Source of the DNA: Peptoniphilus ovalis
GTDB lineage: Bacteria; Bacillota; Clostridia; Tissierellales; Peptoniphilaceae
NCBI RefSeq assembly: GCF_018919265.1
Contig: NZ_JAHLQO010000006.1
Coordinates: 62,001-126,000, forward strand
Length of the DNA: 64,000 nucleotides
Direction of reading: 5' to 3'
Shown here piece by piece: positions 1-10,300 of this stretch. The notes below the pieces were generated by a model. The model saw only the letters and a program-made list of their open reading frames with translations, had not been told where the DNA came from and searched no databases. How positions within the stretch are numbered: the first letter of the stretch is position 1; the number at the start of each line of letters is the position of its first letter. Made by a program: the position numbers and the translations under genes.

Positions 1-1
1 T

Positions 2-508
2 GATCTTAACAAGATGAAAAAGCAAGAGGAACAACAAGGTAAAAAACAAGTTAAAAATGAAAAAGAATTTGCAGTTTTCCAAGTAGACAAAAACTTTTAT
101 AACATTATAAAAGATGGAAAGAAAACTACTGTGTATATGGATGTAAAAGCATATATTAAGGATAATCGCATTATGCTACCTGTTAGATATGCAGCTTATA
201 CTCTTGGGTTTAATGTAGAATATGATGATAGTAAGAGAGAGGCTATCTTTTCAAATAAAGAAAATACAGCCTTACCTAAAAAAACTCTAAGATTAAATAT
301 AGATACTGGTGTTATGAAAGATAGTCAAGGAAACATTTATCATTCTGACACTAAACCTGTAATTATAAATGGAAGAATTCACGCATCTATTTCCAATATA
401 GCTAAAGCTTTTAATGCAAGCTGTGGGGATATAAGAGATGAAAAAGATCAAAGTATAGAATGGGATAATAGCAGAAAGGCAGTTTATGTCTTCAAGAATA
501 TAAAGTAA
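2..508 (+). CDS. Stalk-domain (copper amine oxidase N-like) protein, 5' end outside window
   Basis: The reading frame is open to the left edge, so this is probably the C-terminal part of a longer protein; the first ATG in the window is at 14. The visible part begins with a lysine/glutamine-rich linker and then holds two repeats typical of the copper-amine-oxidase N-terminal 'stalk' domain (PF07833). The first contains LPVRYAAYTLGFNVEYDD and the second reads KPVIINGRIHASISNIAKAF, each followed by a W/F-containing beta strand. Such domains are common in surface proteins of clostridia. The gene stops 15 bases before a DUF4366 protein gene with a good ribosome-binding site, so the two are probably cotranscribed within the conjugation module. 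A surface or adhesion role is inference. Confidence 0.6.
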   Translation, partial: DLNKMKKQEEQQGKKQVKNEKEFAVFQVDKNFYNIIKDGKKTTVYMDVKAYIKDNRIMLPVRYAAYTLGFNVEYDDSKREAIFSNKENTALPKKTLRLNIDTGVMKDSQGNIYHSDTKPVIINGRIHASISNIAKAFNASCGDIRDEKDQSIEWDNSRKAVYVFKNIK

Positions 509-523
509 GAAAAGGAGAGAATT

Positions 524-1402
524 ATGAAGAAAAAAAGATTAGGGGTAGCCTTAGTGCTACTCCTTTTACTATTCAGTATGCCAAGCATATCCATAGCTAA
601 GAGCAATGAAAATGAAATAAAAAATCAGTCAAATGATATTTATTTGCCAGAAAAAAGTAAAGAATTAGAAAGCTTATTTGATGAAGATATATATGAACCA
701 TCTAATGAGAGTCAAAAAATTCCTTATCAGGAAGTGCCGAAAATACAAGAAAATAACATAAAAAATGAGCAAGTAGATAAAAAAGAAAAGCCATCTAAAC
801 TTGTTAAAGGTGGCAATACTAAAGCAATTAATCCATTAGCTACAAAAGAAAATAAGGCAAGAGGAACAGTTATAGAAAATGTAGATAAAAATGGACAGGA
901 TATTACACCGAAAGTAGAAGATCAAACATCAAGAGATGAAAAAAAGGAAAATCCAATAGATGTTAGACAATTTTTAACCTTTCAAACAAAGAGTGGAAAA
1001 ACTATGCACCTCATTGTAGATCATTCGGAAAATCAAGAAAATGTACAATTACTAACAGAAGTTGGAGAACAAGATCTACTAAATATGATTGAAGGAGAAA
1101 GTGAAGTAAAGCCAAAAGAAGAAGTAGTGAAAAAAGAAGAACTGGTGGAGGAAAAACCGAAGAAAGAGGAGAAAGAAGAAAAGAAATCAGGGGTAGGACT
1201 TTATTTATTTATGGGTTTAATTATTGTTGGTGTAATGGGTGCGGGATATTACTTCAAAATCTATAAAAAAAATGAAGAGGAAAGTTTTGAAGAGGAGCAA
1301 GATTATAATGAATTAGAAGATGATTATGAATCTGAAGGGGAGGATTATGATCTTGAAGATAAGGAAGATACAGAAATTATTCCAGATGAAGATGAATTTT
1401 AA
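524..1402 (+). CDS. DUF4366 (CD1107-type) membrane-anchored conjugative-element protein
   Basis: This 292-residue protein has an N-terminal signal peptide (KKKR followed by a leucine-rich core, residues 5-25) and a long charged Lys/Glu linker. A conserved segment around residues 148-190 (FLTFQTKSGKTMHLIVDHS, then ENVQLL and EQDLLNM) matches the DUF4366 core that I know from CTn-type ICEs. A C-terminal membrane helix (about residues 226-246) is followed by a very acidic cytoplasmic tail. The RBS AAGGAG lies before ATG 524. In CTn elements this family sits between the cell-wall hydrolase/VirB4 genes and topoisomerase III, as here. It is probably a mating-channel accessory protein; its exact role is unknown. 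Confidence 0.75.
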   Translation: MKKKRLGVALVLLLLLFSMPSISIAKSNENEIKNQSNDIYLPEKSKELESLFDEDIYEPSNESQKIPYQEVPKIQENNIKNEQVDKKEKPSKLVKGGNTKAINPLATKENKARGTVIENVDKNGQDITPKVEDQTSRDEKKENPIDVRQFLTFQTKSGKTMHLIVDHSENQENVQLLTEVGEQDLLNMIEGESEVKPKEEVVKKEELVEEKPKKEEKEEKKSGVGLYLFMGLIIVGVMGAGYYFKIYKKNEEESFEEEQDYNELEDDYESEGEDYDLEDKEDTEIIPDEDEF

Positions 1403-1608
1403 TCTTCTCAATGATTTAAGCAGTAGATTAAGGACAACAATAAACTCAATTATCGTGTAAATTTATAAAAAAAGTACAATTAGAATTCTGGAACTTTAAT
1501 AAAAAACGATGAACAAAACGACAGCACAAACTTAATATATAAGTAAAGCTAAGTTGAAATGATTGATTGTATAATTAAGAATTTGATATAGATAAAATCA
1601 TAAGTTTA

Positions 1609-1749
1609 ATGAGAATGCTAAAAACGGATCAAGCTTTTTTATACAGATGGAATTCTTATTCGAAGAAAAATCTTTATGTTAGAGACATAAAGTTTGAAGA
1701 TGTAATAGATAATGGAATAAATATTATAGAAAAAATAAAAAATCAGTAG
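1609..1749 (+). pseudogene. Short ORF, possible gene remnant
   Basis: The stretch 1403-1818 holds no convincing full gene. An open frame runs from about 1579 and ends at TAG 1747-1749; it contains ATG at 1609 and 1615 and encodes 46 residues ending DNGINIIEKIKNQ. Composition looks coding (Lys/Ile/Asp mixture), but there is no clear ribosome-binding site, and the frame is open upstream of the ATG. I read it as the 3' remnant of a lost small ICE gene. I do not recognise a family. Confidence 0.25.
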
Positions 1750-1761
1750 AGCTATAAAAAG

Positions 1762-1796
1762 ATGAGGGATTGAAAATTTAATCTCTCATTTTTTTA
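1762..1796 (+). terminator. Intrinsic terminator upstream of topB
   Basis: ATGAGGGATT (1762-1771) pairs with AATCTCTCAT (1780-1789) with one G-U pair, followed by seven T residues. It separates the first two genes from topB. Confidence 0.75.
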
Positions 1797-1818
1797 TTAA
1801 AAAATTAAAGGAGGAAAA

Positions 1819-3525
1819 ATGAAATTAGTAATCGCAGAAAAACCAAGTGTTGCAGCATCAATAGCAAAAGTTATAGGAGCAAAAAATAGAAATAATGGAT
1901 ATTATGAGGGAAACGGATATATTGTTTCATGGTGTGTTGGACATTTAGTACAAATGGCAAATCCTGATGTGTATGATGAAAGATATAAGAAGTGGAGAAT
2001 TGAAGATTTACCTATTATCCCAAAAGAATACAAGTATGAGGTAACGAAGACAACTAAAAAACAGTTTAATATTCTTAAAAGGCTAATGAATAGTAATGAA
2101 GTTGACACCATTATTAATGCTTGTGATGCTGGTAGAGAAGGAGAAGCTATCTTTAGACTTGTATATATGATGGCAAATTGTAAGAAGAAAATGAAACGTC
2201 TTTGGATTTCCTCAATGGAAGACTCTTCCATAAAAGAAGGATTTAGCAACTTAAAAGATGGAAGTAATTATGATAATCTTTTTGATTCAGCTAAGGCTCG
2301 TGCCATAGCTGATTGGCTTGTTGGAATGAACATAAGTAGACTTTACTCCTGTCTATATAATGAAAATTATAGTGTAGGCAGAGTACAAACACCAACTTTA
2401 TCAATGATTGTGAATAGAGATGATGAGATAAATAGTTTTAAAAAAGAAAAATATTATACAGTGGAGATTTCTATGAATGGATTTACACTGTCGACAGATA
2501 GAATTGATGACAAGATAGTGGCAGAGCAGCTTAAAAATTTAATCGGAGAAAAAATTGAAATAACCGATGTAATTAAAAAAGAAAAGATTACAAAGCCTAA
2601 TCTGCCCTTTGATCTAACAACACTTCAAAGAGAATGTAATAAGTATTTTGGATACAGTGCAAAACAAACCCTAGATTATGCCCAAAGCCTGTATGAAAAG
2701 AAGTATATTACCTATCCACGAACAGATTCAAGATATTTGACAGTAGACATGATAGAAAGCACTGTAAATAATATTATAGGGAAAAATGATTTTGACACAG
2801 AAAGAATTAAGGTAGTTTTTAATTCTGAAAAAGTTACAGATCATCATGCAATAATTCCAACGATAAGTTCATTAAATAAGGATATTTCAAATCTCCCGGA
2901 AAGTGAAGCCAAAGTATATAGACTTATAACAAATAAACTCTATGCAAGTTTTGGATATCCTCTTGTAGAAAATACAACAAAGATAGTGGCTGAATTTGAC
3001 GGGTTTGAATTTATAAACACTTATAAAATAATTGCTGAAGAAGGATTTACAAAATATTTAGAAGAATATAAATCAAAGAAGAAAGAAGATATACAACTTC
3101 CTGATGTAAAAATAGGAGATTTTTTATATATTGAAAATAAAGATATAAAAGAGAAGTATACAAATCCACCTAAACACTTCACTGAAGACACACTCTTAAA
3201 AGCAATGGAAATAGCTGGGAATGATGAATTAGTTAAGAATGTTGAAGTTGAGAGAAAAGGACTTGGTACTCCTGCTACAAGAGCGGGAATAATAGAAAAT
3301 TTGATATACAAAGGTTATATAAAAAGAGAAAAGAAAAACCTAATATCAACTAGAAAGGGATTAAACCTAGTGACTATAGTTATAGATGAGTTTAAATCTC
3401 CAAAGACAACAGCAAAATGGGAAATGAGATTAAGTGATATAGCAAAGGGTAAGGAATATAAAGAGAATTTTTTAAAAGAAATTGAAGAAGAAATAGAAAA
3501 TACTATAGGTAAATATTATAAGTAA
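1819..3525 (+). CDS. topB: DNA topoisomerase III (ICE type)
   Basis: This 568-residue type IA topoisomerase carries an N-terminal Toprim domain (MKLVIAEKPSVAASIAKVIG) with DAGREGE at residues 103-109. The catalytic tyrosine motif ITYPRTDSRY is present, with Tyr at residue 299. The late motif LGTPATRAGIIENL is also present. The protein is shorter than chromosomal TopB enzymes and ends without obvious C-terminal zinc ribbons, as is usual for topoisomerases carried by Tn916/CTn-like ICEs. These are thought to relax or decatenate DNA during transfer or replication of the element. AGGAGG precedes ATG 1819. A terminator upstream suggests an independent transcript. Confidence 0.95.
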   Translation: MKLVIAEKPSVAASIAKVIGAKNRNNGYYEGNGYIVSWCVGHLVQMANPDVYDERYKKWRIEDLPIIPKEYKYEVTKTTKKQFNILKRLMNSNEVDTIINACDAGREGEAIFRLVYMMANCKKKMKRLWISSMEDSSIKEGFSNLKDGSNYDNLFDSAKARAIADWLVGMNISRLYSCLYNENYSVGRVQTPTLSMIVNRDDEINSFKKEKYYTVEISMNGFTLSTDRIDDKIVAEQLKNLIGEKIEITDVIKKEKITKPNLPFDLTTLQRECNKYFGYSAKQTLDYAQSLYEKKYITYPRTDSRYLTVDMIESTVNNIIGKNDFDTERIKVVFNSEKVTDHHAIIPTISSLNKDISNLPESEAKVYRLITNKLYASFGYPLVENTTKIVAEFDGFEFINTYKIIAEEGFTKYLEEYKSKKKEDIQLPDVKIGDFLYIENKDIKEKYTNPPKHFTEDTLLKAMEIAGNDELVKNVEVERKGLGTPATRAGIIENLIYKGYIKREKKNLISTRKGLNLVTIVIDEFKSPKTTAKWEMRLSDIAKGKEYKENFLKEIEEEIENTIGKYYK

Positions 3526-3577
3526 ATTGATTATAAAAACTTGAATATAATTATAGGAATGAAGAAAGGAATGATTT

Positions 3578-3652
3578 ATGAAAGAAATAGGATATAATAT
3601 AAGTGATAAAAGAGTAGGCATTAGGAAATTTGCTTATTTGACATTACTATAA
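3578..3652 (+). other. Possible 24-codon leader peptide after topB
   Basis: An ATG at 3578, eight bases after AAAGGA, opens a 24-codon frame ending TAA at 3650-3652. It is followed by an unusually GC-rich, structured stretch (3678-3752) and then a terminator-like hairpin (3765-3793). The order short peptide, folded RNA, terminator resembles an attenuator leader. Nothing in the peptide points to a particular ligand. It could equally be the broken start of a lost gene. Confidence 0.3.
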
Positions 3653-3677
3653 ATATACGTTATACTCTTATCAGATA

Positions 3678-3752
3678 AAGATGGTGTCCCGCTACCGTTA
3701 AAGGTGGAGCATTAAAGAAGGTGTATCACTACCTACATCCCAAAGGTAAAAT
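3678..3752 (+). ncRNA. GC-rich structured RNA candidate
   Basis: This stretch is markedly richer in G and C than its surroundings. It can fold into several short helices: GCTACC with GGTGGAGC, GTG-TAT-CAC, and GGTGT pairing with ACATC. It encodes no good ORF and lies between a short leader ORF and a terminator hairpin. I do not recognise a known riboswitch class; the call rests on composition and hand-folded pairings only. Confidence 0.25.
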
Positions 3753-3764
3753 ATTAAAGCAAAC

Positions 3765-3793
3765 AGAGAGGTTAAAACCTTTCTATTTTTTTA
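3765..3793 (+). terminator. Terminator or attenuator hairpin
   Basis: AGAGAGGTT pairs with AACCTTTCT around a two-base loop, followed by a run of T residues. It lies after the structured stretch at 3678-3752 and before the ORF ending at 4193. Confidence 0.55.
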
Positions 3794-3866
3794 TTCCAAT
3801 TTCTTCTGCAAAGGAAAACGCAAAAAATGAAAGAATGTTTCTGATGAGCATTTTTTAATTTATGAA

Positions 3867-4193
3867 GTGATCGATGATAGTATTACTATAGATGGAGATA
3901 TTTACAGATATTATTCTGATAAAGAAAAAATGCACATATTATCTATATTGGATATTAAGAAAATGATTCCTGTACCGGCTGATTGTTATGAAAGAATTGA
4001 ATTTAATGAGCTTGAGGATATCAGATATAAAGACTTATTTCAAAAAGAATACGCTTTTTGTTTAAAGGTAAAAACAAAGGTCTTGATAAAGGTAGAAAAA
4101 ATATACCAAAAGCAAAAGAAAACAGGAATTATAAGAAGAGCAAATTGTAATTTTTCAGAGCTAGAAAAAGCAATGTTGGACTGGAAGCAATAG
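3867..4193 (+). CDS. Hypothetical ICE protein, start uncertain
   Basis: This 108-residue frame is read here from GTG 3867, but coding continues upstream without a stop to 3831 and there is no ribosome-binding site before the GTG. A nearby ATG at 3827 is in a different frame and hits a stop after five codons. A one-base frameshift near 3835-3845 would join that ATG to this frame, so the gene may be broken at its 5' end or use an unusual start. The protein is mixed alpha/beta in character (SITIDGDIYRYYSDKEKMHI) and basic toward its C-terminus. I do not recognise it. It sits between topB and the giant helicase gene, where other CTn elements carry small DUF proteins. Confidence 0.45.
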   Translation: MIDDSITIDGDIYRYYSDKEKMHILSILDIKKMIPVPADCYERIEFNELEDIRYKDLFQKEYAFCLKVKTKVLIKVEKIYQKQKKTGIIRRANCNFSELEKAMLDWKQ

Positions 4194-4210
4194 GATAAAG
4201 GCAGTTAAAG

Positions 4211-4245
4211 CGATTAGAAAAGAAAAAAATTCTAATCGTTTTTTT
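4211..4245 (+). terminator. Intrinsic terminator
   Basis: CGATTAGAA (4211-4219) pairs perfectly with TTCTAATCG (4230-4238), followed by seven T residues. It closes the transcription unit containing the hypothetical gene ending at 4193. Confidence 0.85.
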
Positions 4246-4386
4246 AATGCAATAAAAAGATAGCGTAAATGACATTTTAAAGTTATCTTTTGCTTACAGA
4301 AATTAAAAAAATAGAAAGAAATAAAGTTTAATAAATAAAGGTATAAAATATAGTACATTTTTATCACTATAAAGAGGAGGGATAAA

Positions 4387-7300
4387 ATGCCAAGATATGA
4401 TATAGTAGATTTAAGCAGATCAATCTATCTTGCAAAAGAAGAATTTAAGAAAGATATAAAAAAATATGAGGAATATTTAAAGGTATCAGGCAATAATTAT
4501 AAGTATCCATATATACATCAAATATCTATATACAATATGGATCCAAAAGCAACAGCCTGTGCAGAATTTGATTATTGGAAAAGTATAGGTAGAAGCGTTA
4601 AAAGAGGCGAAAAAGGAATACCACTTTTAGATATAGATAGTGGAAGGATAAAATATATCTTCGACATAAGGCAAACAGTAAGTATTAATCATAATATTTC
4701 TGAGGTAAAGTTATGGAAATATGATAGCAAAAAGCATTTAAACTTACTAGATGAACTGATAGATAAGTTTAAAGAAAAAGATAGTAAGCTTCTATTAAGC
4801 CAAGAAGATAAAATTGATGCCTTAGTAGAAAGTAATGTTAGAGGAAAATTCAATAAAATTTTAGAAAGTCTATCTGATGAAAGTTTAAAAAGCATTCAAA
4901 AGGTAGACCTTTTTAATTTGTTAAAAGAATCCGTAAAAATTTCCATAAGCGAGAGAATGGAGGTCTCATATCAGCTAAAAGAAGAAAACTTATCTTTACT
5001 GTCTAAAATATCAAGTTCGGACATAGACAAAGTATTAAATATAAGTGCTAATATAAGTAAAAATATCTTACTTGATTTGGGAAGTGAAATAAAAAGATTA
5101 GAAATTTTAGAGAAAATTCAAGAAAGAAAAGATTTGGAGCAGACAAAAGAGCTTAAGGAGCGTTATAATAAATTAAGTTCTGATATAAACGGTGAAATAA
5201 ATTTTAAAGGAGGCTTGGAAGATGAAAGAGAAATTAACATTGGCAGGCAAGGAATACCTCATGGAGGAGGGGATTTACACACCAATCGTCAAGGAGAATT
5301 CCTTCGAGAGACAGGGAGGGACATACAAGATGGAAGAATTGGAGGAAGGCATGGAAGTCCTAATACCCAATATGGCAATTCCCAAGGAAATAGATTTAAA
5401 GAAACTCAACAGATGGGGAAGGATGAGATTGAACTTTCTCAAGGAGAACAAAGAAGAGGATTATCAGATAATGTATTTGCAAGGGATATTGATGGATCAT
5501 CTTTTATCAAAGGAAAAAGAGATAGAGGACTTTATCACGAGGGAAGAAGTCAAAATGATGGAAACTTGGGGGCTGACAGAAGAACTGAAAGAAGAGGACT
5601 ATCTGAAATATCTGAGATTGAAGAAGAACATGGATATGACCCTGCAAGAAATAGGGGAAAGGGAGATAATCTTAATCTAAAAAATGAGGAAGTAGAGTCT
5701 ACTTCCTTTTTTTCTGCTAAAAATCAGGGAGAGCAAATATCCTTCTCAAATCCAATAAGTCAAAGAGAAATAGATACATTTTTAATTCATGGAGGAAACC
5801 ATGAAGATGGAAGATTGGCAGTAATAGCAGAATTTTCTAAGGGTAAATCTTTAGAAGAACAGGCAAACTTTTTGAAAGAAATATATAGGGGAGCCAATGG
5901 TCTTGAAATTGAAGGAAGAAAGATATCTGCATGGTTTGGAAAGGAAGGAGCAATTTTTAAAGATGGAGATGAGGCAAGATATAGAAAAGGGCAAATAGTT
6001 TCTTGGAAACATTTAGCTAATAATATTAATGATTTATTAAATAGAGGAGAATTTGCTAGCAACGTGGAGGTTATAGAAAGTGCCACATATGAAAGAGAAA
6101 AAATAGCAGAAAAATTATTGTATTTAAAGAGAGATCTTTCTGATGAAACTAAGGACAGATATTTAGCAATTCTTAATGATATAAAAGGAAGAGGCTTCCC
6201 AGATGAAAAAGAAAATCTCGGGAAAAAACTTGAAGATAAAAATTTTATAAATAAACTCAGAAAAGAATACGAGGTATTTTTAGAAGAATATAAGATTAAT
6301 CCTGATATTTTAAGATTTCATCATTATAAATTATCTAGAATCTATAATGATATCAATGATTTAGAAATAGAAAGAAAATTATATAGGTCAAATTTAAAGG
6401 ATATTGCACCTATTCAGAGTTTTATAACACAAGATGAAATAGATGAAAGCCTAAAAAGAGGAAGCGGGTTTTCTGATGGAAAGAAAAGAATATATGAATT
6501 TTTTACTGAAAAGCATGATTTAAAAGAACAAGCAGATTTCTTGAAAAATGAATATGGCGTAGGTGGAAGTTCTCATGCACTATCTGCTGCAAGAGAAAGT
6601 GGTGAGTGGCACGATGCGAAGGGAATAAAATATAATAAAGGTAATGCAAAAGAAATACTACTATCTTGGTCTAATGTTGCAAGAAGAATTAATGACCTTA
6701 TTAAAAAGAATATATATATAGATGAAGAAAGTTTTGAAGAAAATAGGGAGAAAAAAACAGATCAGGAAATAAATAAAACAGAAAAAGAAAGCCAGGAGTA
6801 TATAAATTATCAAGATGATTTGCCTCCAACTGATAATGATGTATATATAGAAAGAACAAATAATAGTTCTATATATTATTATCAAGGACAGTCTGTAGCA
6901 AGTATAGGTGATGATGGAAAACTTATCATTTATGATGAATTTATACCAAACTTTTTAAAAGAAGAACTATATTCCATAGCCTTTGAAAAACAATTAGATA
7001 TACCCTTAGACCAGTTAGACGATGGAATTATTCTTGAGGGAATATATGACACTTTTTATATTAAAGAAAAGGAAGAAATAGAAGGAAGAGAATATTACCT
7101 TTTAGAAAGTCAAAGTCGATATGATGATATTCCAAATATTGTAGTTAATTCTAACAAAGAAGTTATAGATGATGATATAGTAAATGGTTTTGAAGAATTT
7201 AAGGAATTTTATCCTAATAAAAATAAAGAGAATATAGGTTTTGATTTAGATAGCCATAGAAAAGATGATTATTGGATAATTGAGTTTAATGAGGGTTCAA

Positions 7301-10300
7301 GTCTAATAGAAAAAGATTATGCAGGACAAAGGCTGACTAAAGAACTATTAGATGAAATAAGGGAAATAGATGAAAAGATAAGACTTCATAATAAGACCTT
7401 AGGAGAAGATGAATATGGGCAGATGACTGATAAGTGGGAGGGGTATTCCAAATTCTATTTTAACCATATAGTAGATGGGAAAATAGTTGATCACTATAAG
7501 ATAGACATAGGTGATGGAAATGAGATCAACCAAAGAGACTTTGAATTTCTTTATGAACAAATAGGAAAAAGTCAGATAGAACTTAATCAAACTATAGAAG
7601 GAAATAAGATAGATGAAAAAATAATTTCAATAAATCAAATTGAAGATAGAATTTTTGATGTATTAGTTAAGGATAAAGTTTTAGAAAATGAAATTATAAA
7701 GGCAAGAGAAAACTTAGGAAATAATACCTTAGCAAGTTTTAACTCTGTATTCCAAAGAGAATATGCAAAAATCATGAGAGAAGTTGCCGATGAGCAGGGA
7801 AATCTTCCAGATGATATGAAGTCAATAGATAAGGTTAAAGAATTAGGCATTAGAATAGAACATAGATATAGAGAATATTTAAATAATTCACTTGAAAACA
7901 ATATAGAAGATGATAAGGAGATACTCTCTATAAAAGTGGGAGATATAGTTAAAACAGAGGATAATAAATATTTAAAAATAAAAAATATTTCCAGTGGATA
8001 TGATAATAACCATAATCAAATAACATATTATTCATATGATGCCTATTTTGATAAGGACTTAAAACTATTCTCACATTCCTTTAAAGAAAGCGATTTAAAA
8101 GCTTTAGAAGTATTAAGAAATGAAGTAGAAGAAAAATTAACAAAAGAGATTGTAGAAGATAAAATAGCAGTAAAAGTAGGAATTTATTACGCTTTAGTAA
8201 ATAAAGAGAAAACAAAGGATATAGAACTAGAAGAGACAGGAATTAGAGTTTATCCAAGAAAGGAAAACTCACAAGGAAAGGTCTATACTTTATATAAAGG
8301 GAAATCTTTTGAAGATAGCAAAAAAATAGACAGTTTGTTTGATGAAATTACTGCCAAAATGAAAGAATCAAACCTTACAAATTTAAATGATGTATTAGAA
8401 TTGGAAAGGGAAGGTTTATTTGAAATTACTGATGATAAAGTTACAAAATTTGAGGAAGGCTATGATATAGATGTTCAAAGCTTTAATCAGCAATTTCCAG
8501 ATTATTATAATGATATATATGTTTTTAATAAAAATCTTGAAATCAGTGGAGCATATCAAAATTTAGCACATATAAATGAAGAAAATAAAATTACTTTTAA
8601 TATAAATTTATCGCAAGAAGAAAAATCAAAAATTGAAGAAATAAGAGATAAAAAAGAAGTTCTTTCCAAGTTAATAGATAAGGATATTAAAGAAAAAAGA
8701 GAATACTATTTTGATCCTCAAAATGAAGAATACTTACTACTATCAAAGAAAATAGAAGAAGGACTATTAAAAATCCCAGATAGTATTAAGGAGACAATCG
8801 ATGGAAAAGGAGGCTTTGATGTAGAGCTAATCTTAGATATAAAAGAAAAAACTCTAAGACAAAATTTACGATACAATGGATATATTTTAAATTCTAATCA
8901 AGCTATAAAATATAAAAGTTATAAGGACATATTAAATAACTTACCTTATTTACTCGATGACAAACATAGAGAAGTGCTTTTAAATGGATATTTAAATCAG
9001 CAGATAGAAAATGATAGAACAAGGCAAGAAGAAAATCCATTTAAAGAAGGTATGAGTGTTAGATACAAAGGAAAAGAATACACTATAACCGCCATTAACG
9101 ATGCTACAAGTCCTAAAACTATAGAACTAGAAGATAGCACAGGACTAATGAATGGTTTTATTACCGGAAGCGAAACAATTCTTTTTTATGACTACAAAGA
9201 TCTTGATTTAGAAGTTATAAAAAAAGAGGAATTAATTCCGTTAGAAATAGAAGATTATAGTCTTTTAGGATTACCAGTTCAATTTAGAAATAAGGAATAT
9301 TTAATTAAAGAAAATGAATTTAATGAAGCTGGAATGGGTAGATTAGCTTTAAGTACAATAGATAAGAATGTTATTACTGAAGTAATATATAGTAGAGAAA
9401 GACCTGTTTCTAATATCTTTGTAAGAAAGGAAGATTTAGAAGAATATAAATCTAGTGAAAAAGATAAATTAAGCAAAAAACAATCTATCGATAAAGAGGA
9501 ATTAGTAGAACAAATTAGCTTTGAAGATATTGATAATAATAACGAAGAAAAAGTTAAAAAAGAAAATTCAAGGCTCTTATATAAAAGCCTTGATGTAATA
9601 AATAATAAATCTTCTCTTGTTGCTGATCAGTTTATAGTAAGTGTTGATAATGAAAAGGAAGAATTTTTAGTATATAGTTCATCTAATCCAAAAAATCATA
9701 GGGAATTTACTCTACCTTTTTCTTACCTCAAAGGAATTGACAAAATTGACGGAGATGGTAATGCATTAAAATTAACCACTCATAGAAAAGAAACTATTGA
9801 TAAGAAGTTAGAAGAATATAAGGAATGGAAAGAAAATAATGATTTAATAAGGACTGATAGAGAAAATATAGAAGGGGTTTCTGAAGTTTCTTTAGAAAAC
9901 TATAAAATTATTAATGAAGAAGAAAACCTACCACCTTCACAGAGATTAAAAAACAACATTGAAGCTATAAATGTCTTAAAAGCTTTAGAAAAAGAAAATA
10001 GAAGTGCAAGAAAAGATGAACAGGAAATTTTAGCAAAGTATATAGGCTGGGGAGGACTTTCTGATGTATTTGATGAAGAAAAGGAAGGTCAATGGCTTGA
10101 TGCAAGAAACTTTTTAAAAGAAAATCTAACTGGGGAAGAATATAATAGGGCAAGAGAATCAACCTTAACGGCTTTTTATACGCCGAAAGTAGTTATAGAC
10201 TCTATCTATGAAAGTCTTTCTAATCTTGGCTTTGAAAAAGGAAATATATTAGAACCAAGTGCTGGGACAGGTAGATTTATAGGAAATCTACCTGAAGAAA

